Below, piece by piece: positions 34,851-43,830 of a DNA stretch of 57,648 nt. Below the pieces are notes generated by a model that saw only the letters and a program-made list of their open reading frames with translations, was not told where the DNA came from and ran no database searches. The stretch lies in assembly GCA_022824225.1 (NCBI GenBank), contig JAJEAH010000044.1, positions 1 through 57,648 on the forward strand. The letters are read 5' to 3'. Numbering within the stretch: position 1 is the stretch's first letter; each line of letters opens with the position of its first letter. Origin of the DNA: Chloroflexota bacterium. Its GTDB lineage: Bacteria > Chloroflexota > UBA11872 > VXOZ01. The position numbers and the translations under genes are program-made.

Positions 34851-35418
34851 CGCCTCCGCCCCGTGCCCGCGCGCCCAAGCGGATGCGCGGATCGATCACG
34901 GCGTAGAGCAGGTCGGTCGCCAGATTGACGAGCACGAACGTCAGGCCGGCCAGCAGCACAAAACCCTGGATGATCGGGTAATCGCGCGCGTAGATCGAGT
35001 CCACCACGAGCTTGCCCACGCCCGGCCACGCAAAGATCGTCTCGACGATGGCCGCCCCGCCGAGGAGTTGGCCGAACTGCGTGCCGGCGACCGTGACGAC
35101 CGGGAGGAGCGCGTTCCGCAACGCATGTTTGAGCACGACCGCCGACTTGCTCAAGCCCTTGGCGTAGGCCGTGCGAATATAGTCCTGCCCCAAGACTTCC
35201 AGGACGCTGGCGTGGGTCAGCCGGACGAGTGTACCCATCGTGAATACACTGAGCGACATGGCAGGCAAGATCAGGTACCGGAGGTGGCCGTCACCGTAGC
35301 CCGCGACCGGCACGAGCCGCAGTGCCACGGCGAGAGCGTAGATCAGGATCAGCGCCACCGCAAAGCTCGGCAGCGAGGCGCAGAGCAAGGCGAGCACCCG
35401 ACCGGCTTCGTCCACCAC
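34837..35418 (-). pseudogene. N-terminally truncated DppB/OppB-like permease
   Basis: The 193 residues match only the C-terminal part of DppB/OppB, which normally has about 310-340. It begins at LALLCASLPSFAVALILIY (third membrane segment) and continues through the EAA loop DYIRTAYAKGLSKSAVV to DPRIRLGARA. The first two membrane segments and the large periplasmic loop are missing. The only start codons (GTG GTG at 35418) lie 3 bases after the stop of the MMPL-LysM gene, so the 5' part of dppB, and the binding-protein gene expected before it, have been lost. The remaining frame is intact. It is called a pseudogene, though a short product is possible. Confidence 0.75.
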
Positions 35419-35421
35419 CGT

Positions 35422-38400
35422 TTACGGCGGCGGAATACGCAGGCGTTGGCCCACGGAAATCACGTTGGGATCTGCGATCTCATTGAGTTCCACAAGATCG
35501 GCCAGGGATACGCCAAACGCCTGAGCGATGGCGCTAAGGCTATCCCCGGACTGAACGACGTATTCCAGCGGCGCCGGTGTGGGCGTTAGCGGCGGCGCGG
35601 GCAGCGGAGTTGGCGTCGCTACGATAGCTTGCCGTATAGGCGTAGGCGCTTCGGGCGCACTCACAGTCACGTCGGCTGCGGCTCGTGCAGTTTGGCCTGC
35701 GCCATCGCCGTTCCAAATGTCTCTGGTCGCGAACGTTACGACGACTAGCGCAGCCACAGCCGCATACACGATCACACGAGAAAGACCTCGTTCGCCCCCA
35801 AGCGGGGACCTGGTCCCGGCAGGTAAGAGGGGCCACCAGTTGGCTCGTACAGAAGACGGCCACCAATTCGCGCGCCCCACCAGGGTCACGATGCCGGGCA
35901 CGAGCAGCGAACGCACAACCAGGGCATCGATGAGAATGCCCAACGCGACAGCCGCGCCCATCTGAAAGAGCATGAGCAGCGGCGATGCCGTGAGCGCGGC
36001 GAACGTGCCCGCCAGAATGATGCCCGCGGCCGTAATGATAGCGCCCGTGCGCGCCGAAGCCACCCGCACACCTTCCCGCAGGGGCAGCGTTGCGCTTTCC
36101 TCCCGGATGCGGTGCACCAGGAAGACGTTGTAATCCGCCCCCAACGCGATGAGCATGACCATCACCGTCAATGGCAGCAAATAGTACACGCCTTCGTGGC
36201 CCAAAATGCCTTGGAAGAACAACGTGGAGAGTCCAAGGCTGCTGCCGTAGGAGAACACGACAGAGCCAACGAGATACAGGGGCGCAACGAGACTGCGCAG
36301 CAACAGAGCCAGGACAGCGAATATGCCTACTACGGTAACCACGCCTACCGTTCGCAGGTCCTGGCGCACGACGCTCTGAACGTCGGCCACCTCGGCAGTG
36401 GCGCCGCTCAGGAACACCTGCGCCGCGGCCAGGGGGCCGCTGCGCTCCCGCACTAACGTGTCGCGTATGGCGTTCAAGGTCTCAATCGCCTCGGTGCTCA
36501 GAGGATCCTGCCCCAAGATGACGAACAAGCGAATTGTGGTCGCGTCCTCCGAGAGGAAGAGCGGCGAGACCGCCGCGACGGCTTCACTCACGCCGGGCAG
36601 TGCCGATGGAATGAAGAACGGATGGGGATAGGCCGCGAATTCGTCGCGCAGCGAACTCAGGGAATCCGCAATCTCGCGTAGCGCGCCGTCCAATGGGGAA
36701 TCCGCTTCCTCGACCGTGCCGCCGTCTGGAAGAAACACTGCGTCCGGTCGGTCGGCGAAGTAGCCGGCCAGCAAGTCGAGCTGCGCTGCCACCGCACCGC
36801 TAGCCGCTTGTGCTTGGGCGAGCTGAGCGGCCTGCTGCTGCGGCGTGACATCAGTCTGCGCCGGCGCGCTCTGGGCCGCTCGCTGGAGTTCCGCCAGTAG
36901 TCGGGCGGCCTCCGTAAAGGCCGGTTGCGTCTCGACCTCAGGAAAAGCTGCGGCCAATTCGGTAAGGTAGCCGCTCACCGGCGCCAGCGGAGCGGTCGGA
37001 CCGATTGTATCCGGCACACCCTCACCGCCGCGCAATTGCGCCGCCATCTGCTGGAGTTGCGTTGTCGGGTGCGCTTGAGCGCGGACTGCCGCGTTCGCCG
37101 CGGCTAGGTTTGCCATGGCATCCCAGGTCCGCGCAAACGGTGCGGTATCGGCAACGTCCGGGAAGGCCGCGGCCAATTCAGAAACGTATTGCTCGAGCAC
37201 TTCGACCTGGGCGGCGGCGCTTTCTAACCGGCGGGCGGGCGATTCATCGTCGCTTGCCTGTGGCCCCCGCAGACCTGCCGTAATCTGGTCCAACTGGGCC
37301 GGCACGGTAAAGCCAAGGCCACTAATTCCGTCGCCAACTGGATCGACTATGCTGCGGGCTTGATCCACGTTGTCTAAGGCCAAGAGCGCATCTTGCAGCG
37401 CAGCCATGGCGCGGACGTGCGCGGTGGACGTTAGGTCGGCGCTCTCAGGCAACGAAAGCAAGACAACCGCGGGAGCGAATTCGCCCTGCGGGAAGTGCTC
37501 GCCGATGACGTCGAAGCCCTGGCGCGAATCCGTCGACTTTGGCAATGACGCGACCATGGCCAGGTTTTCACGATACTGGAGCAGGCCGACATAGGGGATG
37601 GCCAGCAGGACGGTGATGAGAACCACCGGGATGAGGGGGCGCAGGGCAACGAGATTGCTGACGTTCACCCACAGAGCCGAGGGCTTCGTGTTTTCTACGT
37701 CCATGGTGCGCGGCCAGAAGAGGTGGCGACCGAACAGCGAGAGCAGGGCTGGAGTGAGGGTCAATCCGGCCAGAAGCGTAATGCCGACGGCGAGGGCCAG
37801 GCCCGGCCCCATGGTCTGCACGATGCCAAACCGGGCCATGCCGAGGGCGGAGAGCCCGACGATTGTCGTGACTGCACTGGCCGCAATGACGGCGCCGATG
37901 CGTTGTACCGAGCGCACCGCCGCTTCGAATGCAGAGTGCTTGGCCAGCTCTTCGCGAAAGCGCGATATGAAGAACAACGAATAGTCGGTGCCCGCGCCGA
38001 AAACGAGCACAACCATGTAAGAGTCGAGCAGAGACGATATCTGCCAGCCGAACTGGGCTAAGTAGCCCAGGATTCCCCGAGCAACGAGATAGGCCAGCGA
38101 AATCGTTATGAGGGGGATGAGGATCGCCAGCGGCGCGCGGTAGATGCAGAAGAGCAGGCCGATGACGAGTATGATCGTAACGATGGTAGTTCGGTCTGTG
38201 CTCTCAACCACCGACGCAATCAGGTCAGTGCTTAGTCCCGCTTCCCCGGTAACGTGAACGGCCAACCCGTCGGGCCTGCCCTGGTCGACATACTCGCGAA
38301 TAGCGATGGTGGCTTCGTCCACGGCAGGCTGAAATGCCGCAACGGTGAAGTCCACTCTGACCAGCATTGCGGTGTCGTCGGAGCTTATGAGCGTGGTCGA

Positions 38401-38757
38401 CTGCTCCGGGTGATTGAAGACGGAGACCACGTCGAGGACCGTGGCGGGGCCTGCCGGAGAGAGCAGCCAGTTGTGCACTGACTCCGCAAAGCCGCGGTCG
38501 GCGGCGGTGAGCCCGGCCTCCCGCTTGAACACCAAAAGGCCGGTGCTGGCGGCGCCGCTGCTGGAAAACTTCTCGGAATCCAATGCGCTGGCCGCATTGG
38601 ATTCCGAGGTAGATGGCAGAAAGCTAGTCTGATCGGATGAGGCGACCTCGCTAATCGAGGGCGCGGTGAGGCCGAAGACGAGCGCCAGAGCGATCCACAC
38701 CAGCAAGAGGGGGATTCGCAGCGGCACAATGATGTGCCCAAACTTACGAAACATCAA
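35422..38757 (-). CDS. MMPL-family RND transporter with C-terminal LysM
   Basis: This 1111-residue protein has the MMPL architecture: a membrane segment at the N-terminus, a large extracytoplasmic loop, a bundle of about five segments (DSYMVVLVFGAGTDYSLFFI), a second Ala/Gln-rich loop (about 470-740), and a second bundle (MVMLIALGADYNVFLVHRI). After the usual MMPL end (RANWWP, present twice in tandem) there is an extra membrane segment, a Thr/Pro-rich linker, and one LysM domain (VVQSGDSLSAIAQAFGVSLA, about 1065-1110). MMPL proteins export lipids or hydrophobic compounds. LysM binds peptidoglycan and would tether the pump to the wall. Confidence 0.88.
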   Translation of the reverse strand: MMFRKFGHIIVPLRIPLLLVWIALALVFGLTAPSISEVASSDQTSFLPSTSESNAASALDSEKFSSSGAASTGLLVFKREAGLTAADRGFAESVHNWLLSPAGPATVLDVVSVFNHPEQSTTLISSDDTAMLVRVDFTVAAFQPAVDEATIAIREYVDQGRPDGLAVHVTGEAGLSTDLIASVVESTDRTTIVTIILVIGLLFCIYRAPLAILIPLITISLAYLVARGILGYLAQFGWQISSLLDSYMVVLVFGAGTDYSLFFISRFREELAKHSAFEAAVRSVQRIGAVIAASAVTTIVGLSALGMARFGIVQTMGPGLALAVGITLLAGLTLTPALLSLFGRHLFWPRTMDVENTKPSALWVNVSNLVALRPLIPVVLITVLLAIPYVGLLQYRENLAMVASLPKSTDSRQGFDVIGEHFPQGEFAPAVVLLSLPESADLTSTAHVRAMAALQDALLALDNVDQARSIVDPVGDGISGLGFTVPAQLDQITAGLRGPQASDDESPARRLESAAAQVEVLEQYVSELAAAFPDVADTAPFARTWDAMANLAAANAAVRAQAHPTTQLQQMAAQLRGGEGVPDTIGPTAPLAPVSGYLTELAAAFPEVETQPAFTEAARLLAELQRAAQSAPAQTDVTPQQQAAQLAQAQAASGAVAAQLDLLAGYFADRPDAVFLPDGGTVEEADSPLDGALREIADSLSSLRDEFAAYPHPFFIPSALPGVSEAVAAVSPLFLSEDATTIRLFVILGQDPLSTEAIETLNAIRDTLVRERSGPLAAAQVFLSGATAEVADVQSVVRQDLRTVGVVTVVGIFAVLALLLRSLVAPLYLVGSVVFSYGSSLGLSTLFFQGILGHEGVYYLLPLTVMVMLIALGADYNVFLVHRIREESATLPLREGVRVASARTGAIITAAGIILAGTFAALTASPLLMLFQMGAAVALGILIDALVVRSLLVPGIVTLVGRANWWPSSVRANWWPLLPAGTRSPLGGERGLSRVIVYAAVAALVVVTFATRDIWNGDGAGQTARAAADVTVSAPEAPTPIRQAIVATPTPLPAPPLTPTPAPLEYVVQSGDSLSAIAQAFGVSLADLVELNEIADPNVISVGQRLRIPPP

Positions 38758-39480
38758 TTAGCTCAGGCAACACTGGCGCACGTGCAATCATCGCGCTGCG
38801 TTCATTCGGTGTTGTTTGGCTGCCGTGCGGCCGGATAAAAAGGAGTCCCAAGAGTCAAGTCTACCTTTCGACGCCACCACCCACAACTCTCCGGCGTATC
38901 TCTCATTTAAAACCTATGGTCTCAAGAGCATAAAGCTACTACCATTGGCAATCTCACAATTCAAGAGCATTTTTGCTCGGGCGAGAAAACTGCAAGGCTG
39001 TTAGTTGGGCGCTCGCGCGGGAGCGTTGCCCACCGACCGTTGAGACTCGTTGCTCACCAACTTCGGGACCTACCTGCGCCGGCCGTAGGTAGGGGCGGTG
39101 GCTCGACCGGCGCCGGCGCGCGCTTTGCTGCAGGAAGGCAGGCAGATGCCCTACCGCGAGCGCTCTCTGCAGCGAACGACAGCATGGGCCGGCGCGAACG
39201 GCGCCTGTCGCTTTGCCATGGCTTACTTTCGCCTCAAAGTACGTAGCGTAACGAGGGGATAGGCGTTGCAGGGATACCAATTCGGCGTTGAGGCGCGCCC
39301 CGCAGCCTGTGGGAGTGGGCGTGCCCGCCGGGGGCTGTCTGTGCCATGCGCGTTGACTCATGCTGGCAAAACCTGTTTCATTACAGGCGAGCGTCAAACG
39401 GGCAAAGACGCTGGCCGGGCGCCGACGGCAACCTGAGCAACTCTAGGTTCAGAAGTGAGCAACAGGAGAGGACAGACAAC
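38758..39480. other. Intergenic gap MMPL gene / isomerase gene
   Basis: This 723-bp spacer between divergent genes is AT-richer at about 38830-39000 and GC-rich after that. A possible promoter for the isomerase (TTGACT at 39353, TTTCAT 17 bases on) is weak. A 62-codon plus-strand frame in the AT-rich part has no Shine-Dalgarno and no recognisable features. Confidence 0.4.
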
Positions 39481-40305
39481 ATGAAGAAAGGTCTTAATCG
39501 GGGCGCGCTGCCGGGGAATTGGCAGGCGACGCAGATCCTCGATACCGCCAAAGAAGCCGGTTTCGATGGCGTGGAGCTTACGTTCAACAACGAGGGGCCG
39601 CTGCACGTTAATCTATCCAACGAGGAACTGGGCGCGATGCGCAAGCATGCGGAAACCATCGGCCTGGAACTTCCCAGCACGTACACCGGGCTCAACTGGC
39701 AGGTGCCCATGACGTCTGCCGACCCGGACGAGCGGGCGCACGCGGCGCGCATCAACGAACGCATGCTGGAAATCGCCCACGAGATCGGGGCCAACACCCT
39801 CTTGATCGTGCCCGGCGTCGTGGACGAAGACACCGCCTACGATGACGCCTACAACCGGGCCCGCGACGGGATCGCAGGGCTTATTCCCAAGGCCCGCAAC
39901 CTGGGCGTCAGCATCGGCATCGAAAACGTATGGAACAAATTCCTGTTAAGTCCCCTTGAATTCGCCCGCATAGTGGACGAAATCAATGATCCCCACGTGG
40001 GCGCGTACTTCGACGTGGGCAATATCCTGGCCTACGGCTACCCGGAGCAGTGGATTCACATCCTCGGCAAGCGCATCAAGAAGTGTCACGTCAAGGACTT
40101 CGTGGCGCAGCGGCCCGGCGGCCATTTCACCGCCCTGTTGGAAGGCGATGTGAACTGGCCGGCCGTTCGGCAGGCGTGGCGGGACATCGGCTACGATGAC
40201 TATGTAACTGTGGAGATCGGACCCATGCGCCATAACCCGGCACTGGGCGCGCGCATCATGGCGGAGTCTCTGGACACAATCTTCGGCCTGGGCGATGGCT
40301 CGTGA
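39481..40305 (+). CDS. Sugar phosphate isomerase/epimerase-like TIM barrel
   Basis: This 274-residue protein belongs to the xylose-isomerase-like / AP-endonuclease-2 TIM-barrel superfamily. It shows GFDGVELTFNNEG, the Glu ligand in IGIENVWNKFLLSPLEF, the Asp/His ligands in VGAYFDVGN and KKCHVKDF, and the last Glu in VTVEIGP. This resembles L-ribulose-5-phosphate 3-epimerase-type enzymes, but the substrate is uncertain. The ATG at 39481 follows Shine-Dalgarno GGAGAGG. An upstream in-frame start (39346) would add 45 unrelated residues. No sugar-pathway neighbours are present. Confidence 0.82.
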   Translation: MKKGLNRGALPGNWQATQILDTAKEAGFDGVELTFNNEGPLHVNLSNEELGAMRKHAETIGLELPSTYTGLNWQVPMTSADPDERAHAARINERMLEIAHEIGANTLLIVPGVVDEDTAYDDAYNRARDGIAGLIPKARNLGVSIGIENVWNKFLLSPLEFARIVDEINDPHVGAYFDVGNILAYGYPEQWIHILGKRIKKCHVKDFVAQRPGGHFTALLEGDVNWPAVRQAWRDIGYDDYVTVEIGPMRHNPALGARIMAESLDTIFGLGDGS

Positions 40306-40385
40306 AGGGCTTTCTGCGCACACCGTTAGCATCGCGCCAAAGACGGGCCGTAGCTGGTTACATCTACTAGGCTCAGTTGCTGACG

Positions 40386-41084
40386 ATGAAGTACCTTAGC
40401 TCATATCGGCCGCTAGCCATTGACGGACGCGGAAGGTCAGCCATTCAAAAGTTCGGATTCCCGCCGTTTGTGGACTACTCCTGTCGCAGAGAGCCGGACT
40501 TCGAGTCGAAGTTTCCTTCCATAACCGCTCTATGTCGTGGGTCCAAGTTTGCCCCGCGTCTGAACGAGTCGGACATTGTCGTATACATGACCGTCAAGAG
40601 GAAATATCCTGGATATAGCTTTGCGCACAGGCGGTTAACGGCAATTCTGAGAGTGATTCGGCGGTTTGAGTCGCATAGACTGGCGGCCAGTTGGTATCAA
40701 GACTGTGGATTGGGGCTCCCAAGCAACTGTATGGTTGCGGGTAATCATCCTCTAGAACTTGACAGGGCTAGAAATTTGGACAACTTCAATAGCATAGAGC
40801 AATGGGACACTGTCTATCGCTGCCGGAGCGAGAGAAATGGTGTGTTCCTCGTATGTGACTCGTTGTTTCTTAATCTCTGGTGTCCTCCAGTAATCGAGGA
40901 TGGCATGCTGACTGAAGTTTTTGGCAAAGTTCCCGGCACTCAAAACCCTCCAAGCATAAGTGATCAGGAGTACTCCAAGGTAGCGGGATGGGTCGGTGTT
41001 TCGTACGCCTCAGCACGCTACGGAGGTACATTGTGCATCACCAATGCCGCTCCTGGTGAGCACGCCGACACTTCGCTCTGCTGA
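40386..41084 (+). CDS. Hypothetical protein, lower GC than neighbours
   Basis: This 232-residue protein reads like a real globular protein: NESDIVVYMTVKRKYPG, LTAILRVIRRFESHRLAASWY and LPSNCMVAGNHPLELD. Its composition (roughly 50 percent GC by eye) is clearly below that of its neighbours, which suggests recent acquisition. The D-I-V-V-Y-M-T strand followed by L-T-A-I-L-R-V and an aromatic helix recalls small PUA-like modified-base reader folds, but I cannot place it in a family. I take the ATG at 40386; a TTG at 40377 is also possible. It has no obvious operon partner. Confidence 0.55.
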   Translation: MKYLSSYRPLAIDGRGRSAIQKFGFPPFVDYSCRREPDFESKFPSITALCRGSKFAPRLNESDIVVYMTVKRKYPGYSFAHRRLTAILRVIRRFESHRLAASWYQDCGLGLPSNCMVAGNHPLELDRARNLDNFNSIEQWDTVYRCRSERNGVFLVCDSLFLNLWCPPVIEDGMLTEVFGKVPGTQNPPSISDQEYSKVAGWVGVSYASARYGGTLCITNAAPGEHADTSLC

Positions 41085-41209
41085 GCACAGGCTTTTCGAG
41101 CCATGGAACGCTCGGGGACTCCTCGCCAAATTTGGGGCAGGCATGCTCAGAAACTGTCACGGCAAGAAGAGGGTAGAAAGTTGGCCATCAATTGAGAAGT
41201 GATTCCTTT

Positions 41210-41308
41210 CCGTTCGTGCTGAGCTTGTCGAAGCATGGACGAAAGGGGCGCATGCAAAAGGGATTGCCTCTGCCGGTTGCGCCCTGCGACTGGCTCAGGG
41301 CGAACGGT
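41210..41308. repeat. REP-like inverted repeat, family C
   Basis: The left arm CCGTTCGTGCTGAGCTTGTC (41210-) and the right arm, which read from the other strand is CCACCGTTCGCCCTGAGCCA, form an imperfect inverted pair around a 40-base centre. The arm sequence (CCGTTCG..CTGAGC..GTCGAAG) is of a type scattered through many bacterial genomes. It fills the gap before the accA stop. Related half-units occur in tandem at 43420-43494. Confidence 0.7.
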
Positions 41309-41342
41309 GGACAACCATAGACAGCGCTGTGACAGTTGCCCT

Positions 41343-42293
41343 TTACGGCGCAACTACACCCAGCGACCGGTAGAACCCGTAGCGGCGGTCGATGAGTTTG
41401 GGGAGCGGAAGCTCTTGGAGTGCGGCCAGTTCCTCTACCAGGGCGGTCTTCAAAAGCTGGGCCGCGCCGCGCGGGTCCACGTGAGCGCCGCCGGCCGGCT
41501 CCGGCACGATCCGATGAATGATGCCCAGATTCGCGAGGTCGTCGGCAAAAGGCCTAAGAGACTTGGCCGCTTCCGGCGCGAATTTGGCGTCTTTCCAAAC
41601 TATCGAGGCCGCGCCCTCCGGTGAGGCAACCGAGTACATGCTGTGCTCCAGCATCAGCACGCGGTCGCCGATGCCCAGCGCCAAGGCCCCGCCGCTGCCG
41701 CCCTCGCCAATCACCGTTACCACAATCGGCGTCCGCAGGCGGCTCATGGTCTGCAAATTCTCGGCAATCGCCCATGCCTGACCGCGCTCCTCATCGGCCA
41801 GAAACGGGCTGGCGCCGGGAATGTCGAGCAGCGTAACGAGGGGCAGCCCAAACTTCTCCGCCTGCAGCATGAGTCGCCGGGCCTTGCGGAAACCCTCCGG
41901 ATGGGCCATGCCGAAATTGCGCCGCTGGTTGTCCTTGGCGTCCTTGCCCTTCTGGTGGCCAATCACCATCACCGGCATGTCGTTCAGGCGCGCCGGGCCG
42001 CCGACAACCGCCAAGTCGTCGCCATGCCGGCGGTCGCCGTGCAATTCCACGAAGTCGGTGAAGGCTGAGCGGATGTAGTCGAGGGTGCGGGGGCGCTGGG
42101 GGTGCCGGGCAAGTTGCACGCGGTCCCAGGGAGAAAGTTGCGCGAATACGTCAGTAGTCTGGCGCGCCAACTCAGCACGCAATTCCTGCAACTCGGGTCC
42201 CGCGTCGTCCGGTTTACCATTCTTGCGTTCGGACTCGAGGGAATCAATGCGTGCGCGAAGGTCCACCAGGGGCTGTTCGAATTCGTAGGCCAT
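41343..42293 (-). CDS. accA: Acetyl-CoA carboxylase carboxyltransferase subunit alpha
   Basis: This 316-residue protein is the alpha half of the carboxyltransferase that moves the carboxyl group from biotin to acetyl-CoA, the first step of fatty acid synthesis. Motifs are HGDRRHGDDLAVVGG, GHQKGKD, MAHPEGFRKA, VIGEGGSGGALALGIGDRV and ASPEGAASIVWKDA. The motif usually read as PGAYPGVGAEERGQ is PGASPFLADEERGQ here. It lies 2 bp after accD, so the two form an operon. No working accB or accC gene is in the window. Confidence 0.95.
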   Translation of the reverse strand: MAYEFEQPLVDLRARIDSLESERKNGKPDDAGPELQELRAELARQTTDVFAQLSPWDRVQLARHPQRPRTLDYIRSAFTDFVELHGDRRHGDDLAVVGGPARLNDMPVMVIGHQKGKDAKDNQRRNFGMAHPEGFRKARRLMLQAEKFGLPLVTLLDIPGASPFLADEERGQAWAIAENLQTMSRLRTPIVVTVIGEGGSGGALALGIGDRVLMLEHSMYSVASPEGAASIVWKDAKFAPEAAKSLRPFADDLANLGIIHRIVPEPAGGAHVDPRGAAQLLKTALVEELAALQELPLPKLIDRRYGFYRSLGVVAP

Positions 42294-42295
42294 AG

Positions 42296-43204
42296 TTAGG
42301 GTGCGGTCTCCACGGGCCGCGGGGTGTCGGCGGCGGGCGCAGGTTGCCGGTTGCCGTACATGCTCATCAAGCGGGCAAGCGTTTGCTGCAAGTCACCGCG
42401 GGGGACGATGCAGTCCACCATGCCGCGCTCCAACATGAACTCCGCGGAGTGTGTGCCGGCAGGCAGCTTGGCGTGGGTGATTTGCTCGATGAGCCGCGGG
42501 CCGGTAAAGCCAATGGTGGCTTGGGGTTCGGCGATGATGACGTCGGCCAGCGTGGCGAAACTTGCCGTAACCCCGGCCAGTGTGGGGTCCGTGAGCACCG
42601 AGACGTAGAGCACGCCGGCTTCATGCAGCCGGGCAAGCGCGGCGGACGTCTTGGCCATCTGCATGAGGGAGAACATGCCTTCCTCCATGCGCGCGCCGGC
42701 GGATGCCGACACGATCACCAGCGGCGTGCGGGATTCGGTGGCAAGCTCGATGGCGCGCGTGATCTTCTCACCCACCACCGAGCCCATGGTCGCCATGAAG
42801 AAATTGGTATCTATTACTGCCAAGACCACCGGCTCACCGCGAATCTTGCCGGCGCCGTAGATAACGGCTTCGGGCAGACCGGCCTTTTCGGCTTCGTCCG
42901 CCAGCTTTTGTTCGTAGCTGCGTTCTGGACGCTCGAACGCCAAAACGTCTTCCGAGCGCATGGCGGCGTCGCGTTCCTCAAACGAATCCGGGTCCAGGAG
43001 CAAGGCCACGCGCTTGCGGGCGCTCAGGCGGGCGTGGTAGCCGCACTTCGGGCAGACGTGTGCGTTCTGCTCGAATTCCGCCAGGTAGATCATCTCGCCG
43101 CAGCCGGCGCACTTTTCCCATAGCTCGTCGGGGAGGTCCGGCTGCCGATGCCGGCCGGGCAAGAAGCCAAACCGCCGGTCTTTCTGGCTGAAGAGCTTGC
43201 GCAT
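42296..43204 (-). CDS. accD: Acetyl-CoA carboxylase carboxyltransferase subunit beta
   Basis: This 302-residue protein has the N-terminal zinc ribbon of AccD (C-A-G-C ... C-P-K-C between about residues 33 and 57) and the crotonase-fold core with GVVGEKITRAIELATE, SASAGARMEEGMFSLMQMAKT and PTLAGVTASFATLADV. It forms the alpha2-beta2 carboxyltransferase with AccA. It is first in the accD-accA operon and is preceded by an extended -10 promoter. Confidence 0.96.
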   Translation of the reverse strand: MRKLFSQKDRRFGFLPGRHRQPDLPDELWEKCAGCGEMIYLAEFEQNAHVCPKCGYHARLSARKRVALLLDPDSFEERDAAMRSEDVLAFERPERSYEQKLADEAEKAGLPEAVIYGAGKIRGEPVVLAVIDTNFFMATMGSVVGEKITRAIELATESRTPLVIVSASAGARMEEGMFSLMQMAKTSAALARLHEAGVLYVSVLTDPTLAGVTASFATLADVIIAEPQATIGFTGPRLIEQITHAKLPAGTHSAEFMLERGMVDCIVPRGDLQQTLARLMSMYGNRQPAPAADTPRPVETAP

Positions 43205-43245
43205 GGAATCGCTTTGCGGGTGCCACTGTCTTGGGTCTCAGGGAC

Positions 43246-43254
43246 ATTATACCA
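43246..43254 (-). promoter_or_regulatory. Extended -10 promoter of accD
   Basis: The minus strand reads TGGTATAAT, a perfect -10 with the TG extension. It lies about 40 bases upstream of the accD ATG. The -35 region is not conserved, as is usual with an extended -10. Confidence 0.6.
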
Positions 43255-43419
43255 ATGGCGCCTACTTGGGTATACGTTTGGCCTGCCGGTGGAGGCGTTT
43301 GCGGTTCTATGCCTAGCGGGTATTGGTGAGGGGTGGGTAACGTACGTTTGCTCCCGGCGAGGGGGGGTGAGTTGCGGCGCGCGGTGCTGGGCGAGAGGGG
43401 TTGCGCGCATAGAGAGAGT

Positions 43420-43494
43420 GCGCTTGGACTGTGCTCAGCGCGAACGGGCTGGGGCGGTAGCGCTTGGACTGTGCTCAGCGCGAACGCGATGGGG
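43420..43494 (+). repeat. Direct repeat pair related to family C
   Basis: Two 35-bp units (GCGCTTGGACTGTGCTCAGC then GCGAACG...GGGG) are spaced 40 bp apart. The core GACT..GCTCAG.GCGAACG matches the right arm of the inverted repeat at 41282-41308, so these appear to be tandem half-copies of the same element. Confidence 0.75.
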
Positions 43495-43757
43495 CGCGCA
43501 ACGATGAATTCAACGTACACGGTCTTGCGACGGCTGCGGTTTGATGGGCTGTGTATGTGCAGATGATTTGTCTGACGAGGCAGGGCGGGGCGTGAGCTAT
43601 ATGGCCGCGTGCAGCGATACTTTTGCGCCGGTGAAGGCCGCCGCGCGGCGGGCGGGAATTTCTCGGTGCGCGGCCCCGGGTGCGCCAATGGTGCAGCGCG
43701 AATGGGGGTTTGTCGGGAACCCTTAGGTGCGCGGCCGCGGGCCTCGGAGTAAGCATA

Positions 43758-43787
43758 TTGACCACGGTGAGTCCATGGTGGTAGAGT
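43758..43787 (+). promoter_or_regulatory. Promoter of binding-protein gene
   Basis: TTGACC and TAGAGT with an 18-base spacer lie about 45 bases upstream of the start codon at 43831. The -35 is strong and the -10 moderate. Confidence 0.45.
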
Positions 43788-43830
43788 TGTCACGACGAAA
43801 CGCGTTGAACCCCAAGCGAGGAGGGGAACG

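Larger units (their letters stand above)
43205..43830. other. Divergent intergenic region accD / binding protein
   Basis: This 626-bp gap contains the accD promoter (43246-43254), a 35-bp direct repeat pair (43420-43494) and a promoter for the binding-protein gene (43758-43787). The reading frames in the gap are GC-rich and unsupported. Confidence 0.5.

Noticed and set aside
38816-39004. 62-codon frame in the AT-rich gap
   Set aside because: It has no Shine-Dalgarno, starts with TTG and has no recognisable domain.
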